64,000 nucleotides of DNA from an uncultured Dietzia sp. (GCF_937873725.1 NZ_CALMYY010000066.1:1-64000); one strand, 5' to 3'; positions 1-9,687 are shown, counted from the stretch's first letter. The notes: a model not told the origin generated them from the letters alone. Translations and numbers: made by a program.

Positions 1-110
1 ACCGATCCGGTGCTGCTTGCGGCTTCGGTTCCGGCGCGGCCGGGCGAGGCGGTTCTGGAACTGGGCTCCGGGGCGGGGGGTGCCCGCCTCCTTCTTTGTG
101 CCCGGGGGGC
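1..110 (+). other. Partial methyltransferase-like fragment at window edge
   Basis: Read in frame 1 from base 1, this stretch gives TDPVLLAASVPARPGE followed by VLELGSGAGGA. That looks like the N-terminal segment plus SAM-binding motif I (V-L-E-L-G-x-G-x-G) of a TrmN6-type tRNA adenine-N6 methyltransferase. After about base 75 the likeness to the family fades into Leu/Pro/Gly-rich residues, and the DNA becomes runs of G and C up to base ~160. No complete domain follows before the dprA stop. I know this DPVLLAAxVPARPGE wording mainly from alphaproteobacterial homologues, so the segment may be a degraded gene end or a misassembled contig edge. Confidence 0.35.
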
Positions 111-180
111 GGGGCTCCCCCCTGGGGGGGCCCAACTTCCGCCCCCCCCTTCCGCCCCTGGCGCACCGTTTCTCAGTTGC

Positions 181-209
181 GCCCCCGGCCGGCGCAGGCC
201 GGTGGGGGC
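181..209 (-). terminator. GC-rich hairpin after dprA
   Basis: The arms GCCCCC and GGCC (181-190) pair with GGCC (197-200) and GGGGGC (204-209), with a small bulge. It begins 13 bases after the dprA stop, where a terminator for the yraN-comM-dprA operon would sit. There is no U-tract, as is usual in high-GC actinobacteria. It lies next to the suspicious first 200 bases, so weight it lightly. Confidence 0.3.
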
Positions 210-221
210 CGGCCCCGCCGA

Positions 222-1421
222 TCAGACCACGGGAATGGTCATCTGCAGCCCCGCATCCCCCGATCTCCGCCACCCCTCCGGACCCCGGATCACCGCGCCG
301 GTCGAGAGCAGTCGCCCGAGGACCGCCCTCGTGGTGGACGGGGCGATCCCGGCCGAGGCGGCTATCTCCGCCGGTGCCGCCCCGCCGGCGGTGGGCATCG
401 CCTCCAGCACGCGCCTGGTCACGTCGTCCAACCCGTCCCACGAGGTCGGTTCCCCCGTGGGAGGCGGTGCCGTCTCCCCCATGTCCCCGGCCAGTTCCAC
501 CACGTCGGCGGTCCGGGCGACGAGCACCGCACCCCGGTCCCGCACCAGCAGATGGCACCCCACCGACGCGACCGAGGTCACCGGACCGGGAACGGCGCCG
601 ACCGGGCGGTCCAGCGCCGCGGCCCACGCCGCGGTGCTCAGCGCCCCGCTCCGTGCGGCCGCCTCGACCACCACGGTCGCGCGGGTGAGCGCCGCGATGA
701 GTCGGTTCCTGTCGAGGAACCGGTACCGCGTGACCCCGGTCCCCGGTGCCTGCGCCGAGATCACCGCCCCCGACTCCGCCACCGCTCGGAGAAGCCCGTC
801 GTTGCCCCGCGGATAGAGTCGGTCCACCCCTCCGGCGAGGACGGCTATCGTGCACCCTCCCGCGCCGAGCACGGCCCGGTGGGCGGCCGCATCGATTCCG
901 AACGCACCCCCGGACACCACCGTGAACCCCTCACCCGAGACGCCCGCGCCCAGGTCCGCCGTCACCGCGCGCCCGTACGCCGTGGGTGCCCGGGTCCCCA
1001 CCACGGCCACCGAACGGCCCAGCGACCCGCCGGGATCCGCGGGTCCGCGCCACCACAGCCCGAGGGGACGGAGCGCGATATCCACCCCCGCCCTGCCACC
1101 GCGCCGGCGGCGCCTCGGGCGGTCCAGCGGCTCGAGCGCCTCACCGGGCCACCCCGGGTCACCCGGGACGAGAAGGCGGGCTCCGGTGTCCGCCGCGATG
1201 TCCATGAGCGCCGCCCCGTCTACCCGAGCCCGACGCGCCTCGGACTGCCGGACGAGTGCGTCGTCGACCCGTCCGGCGCGGATGCGATCGCGCGCCTCGA
1301 CCGGACCCACCGCATCCACGAGATCCCACAGTTCGGCGGTCGGCCTCTCGGTGACCGCCCCGAGATACGCGTATGCCCGCCGCACCTCCGGGTCCACGTC
1401 CCGCTCGCCCGTTCCGTCCAT
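222..1421 (-). CDS. dprA: DNA processing protein DprA
   Basis: DprA/Smf loads RecA on incoming single-stranded DNA during transformation and acts in the cytoplasm. The 399-residue protein carries the family's Rossmann-like core: VVGTRAPTAYG at 140-150, SGGAFGIDAAAH at 170-181, LAGGVDRLYP at 195-204, RFLDRNRLIAAL at 234-245, where most homologues read FPxRNRLIA, and VPGPVTS from 277. A winged-helix-like segment closes the C-terminus. An arginine-rich insert (about 101-110) precedes the core. The ATG shares one base with the comM stop (TGATG), so the gene is translationally coupled and is the last of a yraN-comM-dprA operon. Actinobacteria usually keep dprA without proven competence, so its role here may be general recombination. 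Confidence 0.93.
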   Translation of the reverse strand: MDGTGERDVDPEVRRAYAYLGAVTERPTAELWDLVDAVGPVEARDRIRAGRVDDALVRQSEARRARVDGAALMDIAADTGARLLVPGDPGWPGEALEPLDRPRRRRRGGRAGVDIALRPLGLWWRGPADPGGSLGRSVAVVGTRAPTAYGRAVTADLGAGVSGEGFTVVSGGAFGIDAAAHRAVLGAGGCTIAVLAGGVDRLYPRGNDGLLRAVAESGAVISAQAPGTGVTRYRFLDRNRLIAALTRATVVVEAAARSGALSTAAWAAALDRPVGAVPGPVTSVASVGCHLLVRDRGAVLVARTADVVELAGDMGETAPPPTGEPTSWDGLDDVTRRVLEAMPTAGGAAPAEIAASAGIAPSTTRAVLGRLLSTGAVIRGPEGWRRSGDAGLQMTIPVV

Positions 1422-2944
1422 CAGTCCTCTCCCCTCAAGACCATCGCTTCGGCCACGTGGTGCTCACCCGGCACCTCCGCCCCCGCCAGGTCGGCGATCG
1501 TCCACGCGATCCGCAGGCAGCGATCCACGCCGCGCGGGGACAACACCCCGTGCGTCAGTGCACGGTTCAACTGGCGCAGAGCGTCCCGGCTCAACCCGGT
1601 CGCGCTCCTCAGCACCCGACCGGGGACATCCGCGTTGGCCCGCGCCCCGGCCGCGTCGGGGTACGCGACCCACCTCGCCGCCGCCGCCGCTCTCGCCGCG
1701 GCCACCCGCGCCCGCACCGTCGCGCTGTCCTCCACCTCGTCGGCGGCGAACAGCCCCGATCCGAGGGGCAGGGTCCGCGCGGAGATGTCGATCCGGTCCC
1801 GGAGCGGCCCGGTCAGCGCCCTGCCGTACCTGCGCCGGGCATCGGGTGTGCACGAGCACTCGACCGGGCGGGCGCTCCCACACGGGCAGTCGTTGGCCGC
1901 CATCACCAGCTGGAAGCGGGTCGGGAAGACCGACAGCTCGTCCCGCCGGGCGATCCGCACCTCGCCGTCCTCCAGCAGCGTCCGCAGACTGTCCAGGACC
2001 CTGCCCGAGAACTCGGCGCACTCGTCGAGGAACAACACCCCCCGATGGGCCAGCGTCGCCGCCCCCGGCCGGGGGACGTTGTTCCCGCCCCCGACCAGGG
2101 AGGCGGCGGAGGCCGAATGGTGTGGCGCCACGAACGGGGGCCGTCGCAGCAGGGGGTCGGGCCCGAGGAGTCGGCCCATCACCGAATGGATGGCCGTGGC
2201 CTCGAGTGCTTCCTGCTCCCCCAGGTCCGGAAGCAACCCGGGCAACCGTCGGGCCAACATCGTCTTGCCCGTTCCCGGCGCCCCCCGCAGGATCATCGCG
2301 TGCCCACCCGCGGCCGCGACCTCCACGGCACGACGGCAGTCCTCCTGCCCGCGGACCTCCGCCAGGTCCGTCCCGTCGTCGGCACGACCGCCCACGGCGC
2401 GGGGGGCCTCGGCGACCAGACTCCCCGACTGCCGCGCCCACGCCGCGATCATGCGTAGCGACTCCGCTCCCGCGGTGTCGATCCCGCCGACCAGCCTCGC
2501 CTCCGCCAGGTTCGCCGCGGGCACGATCGCCCGCGTGAGGCCGGCGTCTCGTGCCGCCAGGACCGCCGGCAGGACCCCCCGTACCGGCCGCACACGGCCG
2601 TCGAGCGCGAGCTCGCCCATCAGCAGGGTCCCCTCGAACCCGGCGGCCGGTAGTTCACCGGACGCCGTGAGGGTCCCGATCGCGAGCGGGAGATCGAACC
2701 CTGACCCCCTCTTGGGCACCGCCGCGGGAGAGAGGGAGAGGACCACCTTCCCCGGCGGCCAGGTCAACCCCGAATTGACCACCGCCGCCCGCATCCGCTC
2801 CCGCGACTGCATGACCGCGCCGTCGCCCATCCCCACGATGGAGACGCCCGGCAACCCCCTCCCGACGTCCGCCTCCACCTCGACCATCTGGCCGCCGACA
2901 CCTTGCAGCGTGACCGCCCACGTCCGTCCGAGCGCCACGGTCAC
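1421..2944 (-). CDS. comM: Mg-chelatase-like AAA+ ATPase (ComM/YifB family)
   Basis: The family protein ComM is a hexameric helicase that promotes branch migration during integration of transforming DNA. An N-terminal Lon-protease-like fold (VEVEADVGRGLPG, then a stretch rich in SxAAVPKxG) precedes an AAA+ domain with Walker A GAPGTGKT near residue 220 and Walker B VLFLDECAEF near 302. A CxCG...C zinc-like cluster and a C-terminal Mg-chelatase domain follow. I chose the GTG at 2944 because it overlaps the yraN stop as GTGA; a longer reading from 3052 would overlap yraN. The resulting 507 residues match the family length. It is coupled to dprA downstream. Confidence 0.92.
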   Translation of the reverse strand: MTVALGRTWAVTLQGVGGQMVEVEADVGRGLPGVSIVGMGDGAVMQSRERMRAAVVNSGLTWPPGKVVLSLSPAAVPKRGSGFDLPLAIGTLTASGELPAAGFEGTLLMGELALDGRVRPVRGVLPAVLAARDAGLTRAIVPAANLAEARLVGGIDTAGAESLRMIAAWARQSGSLVAEAPRAVGGRADDGTDLAEVRGQEDCRRAVEVAAAGGHAMILRGAPGTGKTMLARRLPGLLPDLGEQEALEATAIHSVMGRLLGPDPLLRRPPFVAPHHSASAASLVGGGNNVPRPGAATLAHRGVLFLDECAEFSGRVLDSLRTLLEDGEVRIARRDELSVFPTRFQLVMAANDCPCGSARPVECSCTPDARRRYGRALTGPLRDRIDISARTLPLGSGLFAADEVEDSATVRARVAAARAAAAARWVAYPDAAGARANADVPGRVLRSATGLSRDALRQLNRALTHGVLSPRGVDRCLRIAWTIADLAGAEVPGEHHVAEAMVLRGED

Positions 2945-3342
2945 ATCACGTCCTCGAACAGCTCGAGGCGCGGCCGGGAGGGGTCCGCGAGGTCGACCCC
3001 GATCACGTCGAAGCAGACCTGCCGCCACACACCGGGGTGCGCGGCCAGCCATTCGCCCGCCAGCGTGCGCACTCGCCGCCGCTTGGCCGCGGTGACGGAC
3101 TCCGCGGGTGTTCCGAATCCGGTTCCCGTCCGGGTCCGGACCTCGACGAACCGGAGCCGCCCGCGGTCGTCGAGGACCACCAGGTCGAGCTCACCGGTCC
3201 GGCTCCGCCAGTTCCGGCTGATCACCACGCCCCCCCGCGCTTCGATCAACCCCGCCGCGTGGGCCTCCCCCGTCGCGCCCGTCCGCCGGCGCCGGTCCCC
3301 GTCCCCCGCACCGGCGACCGACCGCGCCCCGTCCCCAGCCAT
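2941..3342 (-). CDS. YraN/UPF0102 family endonuclease-like protein
   Basis: This 133-residue protein has the UPF0102 signature: an N-terminal helix with GATGEAHAA, then GELDLVVLDDRGRLRFVEVRTR, which carries the restriction-endonuclease-like D...ExR motif, here GELDLV and FVEVRTR. YraN proteins resemble Holliday-junction-resolvase-like nucleases and are nearly always beside comM and dprA, as here. The catalytic lysine of the ExK motif is Arg in this copy (E-V-R), which is common in the family, and no biochemical role is settled. The 3' end overlaps the comM start by four bases. A terminator-like hairpin lies upstream, so the operon probably has its own promoter in 3343-3405. Confidence 0.85.
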   Translation of the reverse strand: MAGDGARSVAGAGDGDRRRRTGATGEAHAAGLIEARGGVVISRNWRSRTGELDLVVLDDRGRLRFVEVRTRTGTGFGTPAESVTAAKRRRVRTLAGEWLAAHPGVWRQVCFDVIGVDLADPSRPRLELFEDVM

Positions 3343-3407
3343 CGCGAACCCCTCCCCGGCGACCCGGCCACTCCGGGCCGCCGCGGATCACCCTGCCCGA
3401 CGACCGC

Positions 3408-3436
3408 GGCCCGATCCGCGTGCTGCGGACCGGGCC
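3408..3436 (-). terminator. Hairpin between DUF2469 and yraN
   Basis: GGCCCG-A-TCCGC (3408-3419) pairs with GCGGA-C-CGGGCC (3425-3436) around a five-base loop; the only defect is one A/C mismatch. It sits about 50 bases past the DUF2469 stop on the minus strand and could end the lepB-rnhB-DUF2469 transcript. No U-tract is present. Confidence 0.5.
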
Positions 3437-3487
3437 GGTGCCGCCCTGTGGAGGGGGACGGGGCTGTGGAGGACGAGCCGACGGGCT

Positions 3488-3793
3488 CTAATCGGGGAGT
3501 CGGAGTTCGGGCTTGTCGAGCTCCTCGATGTTGACGTCCTTGAAGGTCAGGACGCGAACGTATTTGACGAAACGCGCAGGCCGGTACATGTCCCACACCC
3601 ACGCATCGGACATCCGGACGTCGAAGTACACCTCACCGTCGGCGGATCGCGGGATCAGCTCGACCGCGTTGGCGAGGTAGAAACGCCGCTCGGTCTCGAC
3701 GACATAGGTGAACTGGCCGACGATGTCGCGGTACTCGCGATACAGCGAGAGCTCCATCTCGGTCTCGTAGTTCTCCAGATCCTCGGCGCTCAT
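3488..3793 (-). CDS. DUF2469 family protein (Rv2901c-like)
   Basis: A 101-residue acidic protein with no known function, conserved throughout actinobacteria. Its start [20 protein letters not shown] and the core [17 protein letters not shown] match the family closely, and the length is normal. It has no signal peptide or membrane segment, so it is cytoplasmic. The ATG overlaps the rnhB stop (ATGA), placing it at the end of a lepB-rnhB-DUF2469 operon, the same order as in Mycobacterium tuberculosis. The tight coupling to RNase HII suggests, but does not show, a link to nucleic acid metabolism. Confidence 0.88.
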   Translation of the reverse strand: MSAEDLENYETEMELSLYREYRDIVGQFTYVVETERRFYLANAVELIPRSADGEVYFDVRMSDAWVWDMYRPARFVKYVRVLTFKDVNIEELDKPELRLPD

Positions 3794-4467
3794 CTAGTGC
3801 TGCTCCTCGAGTGCGCCTGCGCGGCGCGACGGACGTTGGCGTACGACATTCTGTGGATGTCGCTGGGACCGAGCTGCTCGATCGCCCTGGCGTGACCCGA
3901 GGTGCCGTACCCCTTGTGCGTTGCGAACCCGTACCCCGGGTACCTCGAGTCGAGGTCCACCATAATCCGATCGCGCGTGACCTTTGCGAGGACACTCGCG
4001 GCGGCGATGGATGCGACCACCGCGTCACCCCCGATCACCGAGGTGGACTGGCACCCCAGCCCGTCCACCGCGAACCCGTCGGTGAGGACGAATCCCGGTG
4101 TCGGGTCCAGCCTCGCCACCGCCCTCCGCATCCCCTCGAGGTTGCACCGGTGGATCCCCCTGGCGTCGATCCTGTCGGGTTCGATCACCACCACGGACGC
4201 CGCGACCGCGTGCCGCAGCACGAGATCGTGAAGCCTCTCCCGGGTGGCGGGTGCGAGCCTCTTCGAGTCGTCGAGCTCCGCCAGGTCTGGGTGGAGTCGC
4301 TCCCCGAGCACACACGCCGCCACGACGAGCGGACCCGCGCAGGAACCGCGACCGGCCTCGTCGACGCCGGCGACCGGGCCCAGACCCCGACGGCCGAGCG
4401 CCGCCTCGAGGGCCAGGCGACCGTCGCGCCGGGTCACGCGGACCCGCCCCGGACGGACCCGGTTCAC
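3790..4467 (-). CDS. rnhB: Ribonuclease HII
   Basis: RNase HII cleaves RNA in RNA:DNA hybrids and single ribonucleotides in DNA. The 225-residue protein shows [12 protein letters not shown] with the metal ligands D36 and E37, a third Asp in LTDGF at D130, and [21 protein letters not shown] with D148. The C-terminal HKGYGTxxHxxAI motif, which binds substrate, is also present. The GTG start overlaps the lepB stop (GTGA), and the stop overlaps DUF2469 (ATGA), so all three genes are coupled. The N-terminal ~25 residues are basic and variable. Confidence 0.96.
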   Translation of the reverse strand: MNRVRPGRVRVTRRDGRLALEAALGRRGLGPVAGVDEAGRGSCAGPLVVAACVLGERLHPDLAELDDSKRLAPATRERLHDLVLRHAVAASVVVIEPDRIDARGIHRCNLEGMRRAVARLDPTPGFVLTDGFAVDGLGCQSTSVIGGDAVVASIAAASVLAKVTRDRIMVDLDSRYPGYGFATHKGYGTSGHARAIEQLGPSDIHRMSYANVRRAAQAHSRSSTR

Positions 4468-5249
4468 CCCGCGTGGATGTCCGGGGAGGAGACCGTTCCG
4501 ATCCGACCGAACGGCAGGATGATCGCCTGGACCTTCCCGATGATGTTCTCCCCAGGGATCGTGCCCTGGAACTCGTCCCCCATGTGGAAGCGGGAGTCGG
4601 CCGAGTTGCCCCGGTTGTCCCCCATCACCCAGTAGTTCCCCTCGGGAACGGTCACGGGCCCGAACGCGCAGTCGAGGGGGTTGCGGCCGGTCGAGGGGTC
4701 GGCGTTGAGGTAGGGCTCGACGAGGGGTTCACCGTCCACCAGCAGGTCCCCCTCCGGGGAACACCCGCCGACCGTCTGCCCACCCACCGCGATGACCCGC
4801 TTGACCAGGTCGTTCTGGTCGGGCGGGACGATGCCGATCACCCCGCCGATGTCCTGCAGCGTGCGCACGACCGGGTTGTCCGACCGGATCGACTGGTAGC
4901 CCTGGTTCCAGGAGTCCGGACCCTCGAACACCACCACGTCCCCGGGTTGCGGATCTCCGAACCGGTACGTGATCTTGTCCACGAAGATGCGGTCACCCGT
5001 ACACCCGGCGCAACCGTGCAGCGTCGGCTCCATCGATTCCGACGGGATCTGGTAGACGCGACCGACGAAGGTCTGGAACACGAACACCAGCACCAGGGCG
5101 ATCACGATCAGCATCGGTATCTCGATGTACCAGGGCTGACCCTTGCCCCCGCCGTCCCCCGTGCCGCCGCGCACGCCGCGAGCCGGGGCCCCGTCGTGAT
5201 GGGGCCCCGGCTCGGTGGGGTTCTGTCCAGGTGTTTCGGTGCTGCTCAC
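4464..5249 (-). CDS. lepB: Signal peptidase I
   Basis: LepB removes signal peptides from secreted proteins at the outer face of the cytoplasmic membrane. A proline/glycine-rich cytoplasmic N-terminus (1-40) is followed by one membrane segment (about 43-62). The catalytic Ser is S72 in PSESMEPTL and the general-base Lys is K150 in [11 protein letters not shown]. The box [17 protein letters not shown] is the conserved C-terminal signature. The CAGCTGDR insert after the catalytic serine adds two cysteines that could pair outside the cell. It lies downstream of rplS, as in mycobacteria, and is coupled to rnhB. Confidence 0.95.
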   Translation of the reverse strand: MSSTETPGQNPTEPGPHHDGAPARGVRGGTGDGGGKGQPWYIEIPMLIVIALVLVFVFQTFVGRVYQIPSESMEPTLHGCAGCTGDRIFVDKITYRFGDPQPGDVVVFEGPDSWNQGYQSIRSDNPVVRTLQDIGGVIGIVPPDQNDLVKRVIAVGGQTVGGCSPEGDLLVDGEPLVEPYLNADPSTGRNPLDCAFGPVTVPEGNYWVMGDNRGNSADSRFHMGDEFQGTIPGENIIGKVQAIILPFGRIGTVSSPDIHAG

Positions 5250-5311
5250 CCGGACGAGCGTAGTCGATCCGTCACCGCGCGCGGCGGCCGAGTCGGACCG
5301 GCTCTAGACGC

Positions 5312-5653
5312 TCAGCGCTTCTCCTTGATCTTCGCGGCCTTGCCACGGAGATTGCGGAGGTAGTAGAGCTTCGCGCGGCGGACGTCGCCGCGCACCAGGA
5401 CGTCGATGTGGTCGATGGTCGGCGAGTGCACCGGGAAGGTGCGCTCGACACCGACGCCGAACGAGACCTTGCGGACGGTGAAGGTCTCGCGGACGCCGCC
5501 GCCCTGACGACGGATCACGACGCCCTTGAAGACCTGGATGCGCTCCTTGGAGCCCTCGATGACCTTGACGTGGACGTCGAGCGTGTCACCGGCCCGGAAC
5601 GCCGGGATGTCGTCGCGGAGCGACTTGTTGTCGATGAAGTCGAGAGTGTTCAT
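5312..5653 (-). CDS. rplS: 50S ribosomal protein bL19
   Basis: bL19 sits at the 30S-50S interface of the ribosome. The 113-residue protein has the family's typical start [19 protein letters not shown], the SH3-like barrel [21 protein letters not shown] and the basic C-terminus [17 protein letters not shown]. Base and codon use are strongly biased towards the favoured high-GC codons, as expected for a highly expressed gene. About 130 bases separate it from trmD upstream, enough for its own promoter or a leader; I could not pick a convincing -35/-10 pair there. lepB follows after 62 bases. Confidence 0.98.
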   Translation of the reverse strand: MNTLDFIDNKSLRDDIPAFRAGDTLDVHVKVIEGSKERIQVFKGVVIRRQGGGVRETFTVRKVSFGVGVERTFPVHSPTIDHIDVLVRGDVRRAKLYYLRNLRGKAAKIKEKR

Positions 5654-5784
5654 GATGTTCCTCGGATGTCAGGAATTGAGGACAGAGGACCCTGGCGCCC
5701 ACCGCGAGGCGGGTCGACCGGTTCGTGCCCCGGATCGGCGCGACCGTCCGCGGGCACAGACGTGCGCCCGAATGGTCAACCTCG

Positions 5785-6615
5785 CTAGTGTGCCACTCCC
5801 GGTGCGCCCGACCCAAATCCCTCGCCGGGCTCCCATCCGTGCGCCGAGAGGGTCTCGAGGTCGCGGGCGCCGAGTTCCACCCGGTCGAGGAGGTCGGGGC
5901 GTCGGTCCGCCGTGCGCAGCAGTGACTGGTCGCGCCGCCACCGGTCGATCCGCGCGTGATCGCCGCTCCGGAGCACCGCCGGGGCCGGGCGATCCCGCCA
6001 CACCTCGGGCCGCGTGTAGCTGGGCCCCTCGAGGAGACCGTCGGAGAACGAGTCCTCCTCGTGGCTGCGCCGGTTGCCGAGCACGCCCGGCAGGAGCCGG
6101 ACCACCGCCTCCGCCATCACCAGCACGGCCACCTCGCCCCCGATGAGGACGTAGTCGCCGATGCTCACCTCCTCGACGTCCATCCGCTCGGAGGCCTCGT
6201 CCACGACCCGCTGGTCGATTCCCTCGTAGCGGCCGCAGGCAAAGACGAGGTGCCGTCGGGCGGCGTAGCGGTGGGCATCCGCCTGGGTGAACGGCCTGCC
6301 GGCGGGGGTCGGGACGATCAGCAGCGGGCGCTCGCCCGAGCCGTCCGCCGACTCCGGGACCAGGGCGTCGAGGGCCTCACCCCAGACGGTGGGGCGCATG
6401 ACCATGCCGGGGCCACCACCGAACGGGGTGTCGTCGACGGCCCGGTGCACGTCGTGGGTCCAGTCACGGAGGTCGTGGACACCCACGTCCAGGATTCCCC
6501 GGTCGATGGCGCGGCCGAGAAGCGCCAGGCGGAGCGGGGCCAGGTAGTCGGGAAAGACGGTGACGACGTCGAGACGCATCCGGGGACCGGAATCCGCGAC
6601 CGACGGATCGGTCAC
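5785..6615 (-). CDS. trmD: tRNA (guanine37-N1)-methyltransferase
   Basis: TrmD methylates G37 next to the anticodon to prevent frameshifting, using SAM. It has the trefoil-knot signatures [36 protein letters not shown] and [17 protein letters not shown]. The C-terminal domain has the expected [24 protein letters not shown]. The GTG at 6615 overlaps the rimM stop (GTGA), which supports the 276-residue form. A shorter start at M13 (6579) would begin right at the conserved core and cannot be excluded. It belongs to an rpsP-khpA-rimM-trmD operon. Confidence 0.96.
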   Translation of the reverse strand: MTDPSVADSGPRMRLDVVTVFPDYLAPLRLALLGRAIDRGILDVGVHDLRDWTHDVHRAVDDTPFGGGPGMVMRPTVWGEALDALVPESADGSGERPLLIVPTPAGRPFTQADAHRYAARRHLVFACGRYEGIDQRVVDEASERMDVEEVSIGDYVLIGGEVAVLVMAEAVVRLLPGVLGNRRSHEEDSFSDGLLEGPSYTRPEVWRDRPAPAVLRSGDHARIDRWRRDQSLLRTADRRPDLLDRVELGARDLETLSAHGWEPGEGFGSGAPGVAH

Positions 6616-7145
6616 GCCGACCCCAGGCCGAGCAGCCCCTCCGGCGGGTCGATGACGCAGATTCCCGCCCCGAGGTCCACCTCGGGAACGATCGCGGCGA
6701 CGAACGGCACCAGCGCGTCGCCGCCGTCCGAGAGCCGGACGGCGAGGAGTTCACCCGCCGGCGTGTGGACGACCTCGGTGACCTCACCGACCTCCACCCC
6801 GCCGGTGTCGACCACACGGAGCCCCACCAACTGGTGGTCGTGGAACTCGTCGGGATCGCCGGTCTCCGGCAGCGCCTCCGAGTCGATGAGCAGAAGCATC
6901 CCGCGGAGCGCGTCCGCCGAGTCCCGGTCCGTCACCCCGGCCAGGCGCACGAGAAGCCGCCCGGAGTGATCACGGGCGGCCTCGATGACGACCTCGCGGT
7001 CGGAGACGCTGCTCCCCTTGCCGGTCCGGCCGACGAGCCGGGAGCCTGCCGCGAACCGGTCGTGGGGGGAGTCGGTGCGCACGTCGACCACGAGCTCACC
7101 GCGGACCCCGTGCGACTTGACGACGCGTCCCACGACGAGCTCCAT
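6612..7145 (-). CDS. rimM: 16S rRNA processing protein RimM
   Basis: RimM binds uS19 and assists maturation of the 30S head. The 177-residue protein starts [18 protein letters not shown], the conserved N-terminal barrel motif, and has the C-terminal PRC-barrel region [15 protein letters not shown] through [13 protein letters not shown]. Length is normal. It stands between khpA (36 bases upstream) and trmD (four-base overlap), the standard order. Confidence 0.96.
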   Translation of the reverse strand: MELVVGRVVKSHGVRGELVVDVRTDSPHDRFAAGSRLVGRTGKGSSVSDREVVIEAARDHSGRLLVRLAGVTDRDSADALRGMLLLIDSEALPETGDPDEFHDHQLVGLRVVDTGGVEVGEVTEVVHTPAGELLAVRLSDGGDALVPFVAAIVPEVDLGAGICVIDPPEGLLGLGSA

Positions 7146-7181
7146 GGCGATCCTCCAGGTACGAGTGCGATCCGAACGGGT

Positions 7182-7424
7182 CTAGCGGTCGGTGTCGACC
7201 ACGTCGACCCGGACGTCGGGTCCGCCGACGGCGGAGACGATCGTCCTGATCGCGGAGGCGGTGCGTCCGCCGCGACCGATGACGCGACCGAGGTCGTCGG
7301 GCGCCACGGCCACGCGGATCACGGTGCCGCGCCGCCCACCACTCGACGTCACGGATACCGCGTCGGGATCCGACACGATGCCGCGCACGAGGTGGTCGAC
7401 GGCGTCGACGACCATGTCAGTCAT
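7182..7424 (-). CDS. khpA: KH-domain RNA-binding protein KhpA
   Basis: A small (80-residue) single KH-domain protein. The nucleic-acid-binding GxxG loop is visible as GRVIGRGGRTASAIR at about residues 46-60. In other bacteria KhpA pairs with KhpB/Jag as an RNA chaperone. The gene starts five bases after the rpsP stop and precedes rimM, the usual actinobacterial and firmicute arrangement. No other domain is present. Confidence 0.92.
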   Translation of the reverse strand: MTDMVVDAVDHLVRGIVSDPDAVSVTSSGGRRGTVIRVAVAPDDLGRVIGRGGRTASAIRTIVSAVGGPDVRVDVVDTDR

Positions 7425-7429
7425 CTGTT

Positions 7430-7927
7430 TCAGGCCTCGGTGGTCTCGGCGTCGGCCGGCGCGGCCTCGGCGGAGTCGGCCTCGGCGGCCTTCTTGGCCG
7501 CATCCTCGGCCTGCTTGGCCTCGTCGGCCTTCTTGGCCTTCTCGGCCTTGCGCTTGGCGGTGATGGCCTCGGCGGACGGCTCGCCCTGGGCCTCTTCGAG
7601 GGCCTTGTTGAACAGGTCCAGCTTGTTCGGCTTGGGCTCGGCGACCCTCAGGGTGCCCTCGGTGCCCTCGAGGCCCTTGAACTTCTGCCAGTCGCCCGTC
7701 ACCTTGAGCAGCTGCTCGACGGCCTCGGTCGGCTGGGCGCCCACCCCGAGCCAGTACTGCGCACGCTCGGAGTTGATCTGGATGAAGCTCGGCTCCTCCT
7801 TCGGGCGGTAGAGGCCGATGGTCTCGATGGAACGCCCGTCACGACGGGTGCGGGCGTCGGCCACGACGACGCGGTACTGCGGGTTGCGGATCTTGCCGAG
7901 GCGGGTGAGCTTGATCTTGACGGCCAT
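7430..7927 (-). CDS. rpsP: 30S ribosomal protein bS16 with long C-terminal tail
   Basis: bS16 is an assembly protein of the small subunit. The core [21 protein letters not shown] through [21 protein letters not shown] occupies about residues 1-80. The rest, roughly 85 residues, includes a tail made of Ala, Glu and Lys (from about 115) and should be a flexible or helical extension. Tails of this type are known in actinobacterial bS16. The gene heads the rpsP-khpA-rimM-trmD operon; a candidate promoter lies at 8085-8115. Confidence 0.96.
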   Translation of the reverse strand: MAVKIKLTRLGKIRNPQYRVVVADARTRRDGRSIETIGLYRPKEEPSFIQINSERAQYWLGVGAQPTEAVEQLLKVTGDWQKFKGLEGTEGTLRVAEPKPNKLDLFNKALEEAQGEPSAEAITAKRKAEKAKKADEAKQAEDAAKKAAEADSAEAAPADAETTEA

Positions 7928-8084
7928 GAGGCGTCTCGCTTTCTGTTGCGGGTCACGTGGCGATTCAGCGGCTCCCGCACGTGTAGCGGGGCCCGGTTTC
8001 GCCTTCCGGGTGACCGCCGTTCGGCGCGGGGCCCGACACGCGCCTGGCGCAGCGGGTCCTACCGGTGACGGCGTCCAGCGGATC

Positions 8085-8115
8085 AGTCTAAACGCCCCGC
8101 CACCCCTGGTACCAA
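8085..8115 (-). promoter_or_regulatory. Candidate promoter of the rpsP operon
   Basis: On the minus strand TAGACT (8090-8085) fits the -10 consensus TAnnnT, and TTGGTA (8115-8110) lies 19 bases upstream as a weak -35. The start site would be near 8078, giving a leader of about 150 bases before rpsP. Spacing is longer than ideal. Confidence 0.35.
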
Positions 8116-8136
8116 TCGGCTCGCCGGGACCGGAGG

Positions 8137-9687
8137 TCAGCGCTTGGGGAACTTCAGGTCGTTGAGGTCGATGCCTTCCAACCCGGGCGGGAGCCGGTCG
8201 AGCCCGGGCGGCATCTGCGACAGATCCGGCATGCCCGGGGGCATTCCCGGCATGCCACCGGGCAGCATCGCCCGGTTCTTGGACTGCGTGGGGCCCCGCC
8301 CCTTGCCCTTGCCCTTCTTCCCCTTGCGCTGGTTCTTGCGCCCGGCCCCGGGCATGCCCATCTGGCCGGCCATCCGGCTCATCATCTTGCGCGCCTCGAA
8401 GAACCGGTCCACCAGCTGGTTCACCTCGGTCACGGTGACGCCGGACCCCTTGGCGATCCGCTGGCGTCGAGAACCGTTGATGATCTTGGGATCGGCACGC
8501 TCCGCGGGCGTCATGCCCCGGATGATCGCCTGGATGCGGTCCAGGTATTTCTCGTCGATGTCGCCGACGGCCGCCTTCATCTCCTTGCCTCCGGGCAGCA
8601 TGCCCAGCAGGTTCCCGATGGGCCCCATCTTGCGGATCATGAGCATCTGCTCGAGGAAGTCCTCGAGGGACAGCTCGCCCGACCCGATCTTCGCGGCGGT
8701 CTTCTCGGCCTCCTTCGCGTCGAAGACCGTCTCCGCCTGCTCGATGAGCGAGAGGACGTCGCCCATGCCGAGGATCCGGCTGGCCATGCGGTCGGGGTGG
8801 AAGACGTCGAAGTCCTCGAGCTTCTCGCCGTCGGAGGCGAACATGATCGGCGTCCCGGTCAGCTCGCGGACGCTCAGCGCGGCTCCGCCGCGCGCGTCAC
8901 CGTCGAGCTTGGTCAGCACGACACCGGTGAAGCCGACGCCCTCGCGGAAGGCCTCCGCCGTGACGACCGCGTCCTGACCGACCATCGCGTCCAGGACGAA
9001 GAAGGTCTCGTTCGGCCGCACGGCGTCGCGGATGCCCCGGGCCTGGGCCATGAGCTCGTCGTCGATGCCCAACCGGCCGGCGGTGTCGACGATCACCACG
9101 TCGTGCATCTTGGCGCGCGCGTGCGCGAGTCCGCGCTGGGCCACGGAGACCGGCTCCTGCACGCCCACGACCTCCCCGTCCCCGCCGACCGACGTCCCGG
9201 GGTGGGGGGCGAACACCTGGACGCCGGCGCGCTCGCCGACGATCCGGAGCTGGTCGACGGCACCCGGTCGCTGGAGATCACACGCCACCAGGAGGGGGGT
9301 GTGACCCTGGCCCCGGAGCCAGTACGCGAGCTTGCCCGCGAGGGTCGTCTTGCCCGCGCCCTGGAGGCCCGCGAGCATGATGACCGTCGGGGGCTGCTTC
9401 GCGAACTCGATGCGCCGAGCCTGGCCGCCGAGGATGGCCGTGAGCTCCGCGTCGACGATCTTGACGACCTGCTGGGCGGGGTTCAGGGCCTCGGAGACCT
9501 CCGAACTCTTGGCCCGCTCCTTGACCCGCGCGATGAAGGTCCGGACGACGGGAAGCGCGACATCCGCCTCGAGCAGCGCCAGTCGGATCTCCCGGGCCGT
9601 CGCGTCGATGTCGGCATCGCTGAGCCGACCCTTTCCGCGCAGGTCCTTGAGCGCACCTGTCAGGCGATCGGACAAGGAATCGAACAC
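8137..9687 (-). CDS. ffh: Signal recognition particle GTPase Ffh (SRP54)
   Basis: Ffh binds 4.5S RNA and nascent signal sequences and docks to FtsY at the membrane. The N domain ([18 protein letters not shown]) is followed by the G domain with GLQGAGKTT at 107-115, [25 protein letters not shown] and [10 protein letters not shown]. The M domain has the methionine-rich binding face ([22 protein letters not shown], and [11 protein letters not shown] for RNA). The tail is Lys/Gly-rich, then repeats PGMPPG-like units. The GTG start is the only one that gives the full N domain. It stands alone between glnD and rpsP. Confidence 0.97.
   Translation of the reverse strand: MFDSLSDRLTGALKDLRGKGRLSDADIDATAREIRLALLEADVALPVVRTFIARVKERAKSSEVSEALNPAQQVVKIVDAELTAILGGQARRIEFAKQPPTVIMLAGLQGAGKTTLAGKLAYWLRGQGHTPLLVACDLQRPGAVDQLRIVGERAGVQVFAPHPGTSVGGDGEVVGVQEPVSVAQRGLAHARAKMHDVVIVDTAGRLGIDDELMAQARGIRDAVRPNETFFVLDAMVGQDAVVTAEAFREGVGFTGVVLTKLDGDARGGAALSVRELTGTPIMFASDGEKLEDFDVFHPDRMASRILGMGDVLSLIEQAETVFDAKEAEKTAAKIGSGELSLEDFLEQMLMIRKMGPIGNLLGMLPGGKEMKAAVGDIDEKYLDRIQAIIRGMTPAERADPKIINGSRRQRIAKGSGVTVTEVNQLVDRFFEARKMMSRMAGQMGMPGAGRKNQRKGKKGKGKGRGPTQSKNRAMLPGGMPGMPPGMPDLSQMPPGLDRLPPGLEGIDLNDLKFPKR

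Noticed and set aside
96..3095. Plus-strand open frame of 999 codons opposite dprA-comM
   Set aside because: Arg/Pro/Ser-rich translation without any domain. The minus strand carries recognisable dprA, comM and yraN. Such antisense frames are expected at ~70% GC.
5654..5784. A promoter for rplS (TTGACC near 5780)
   Set aside because: No acceptable -10 element lies 16-19 bases downstream of it on the minus strand.
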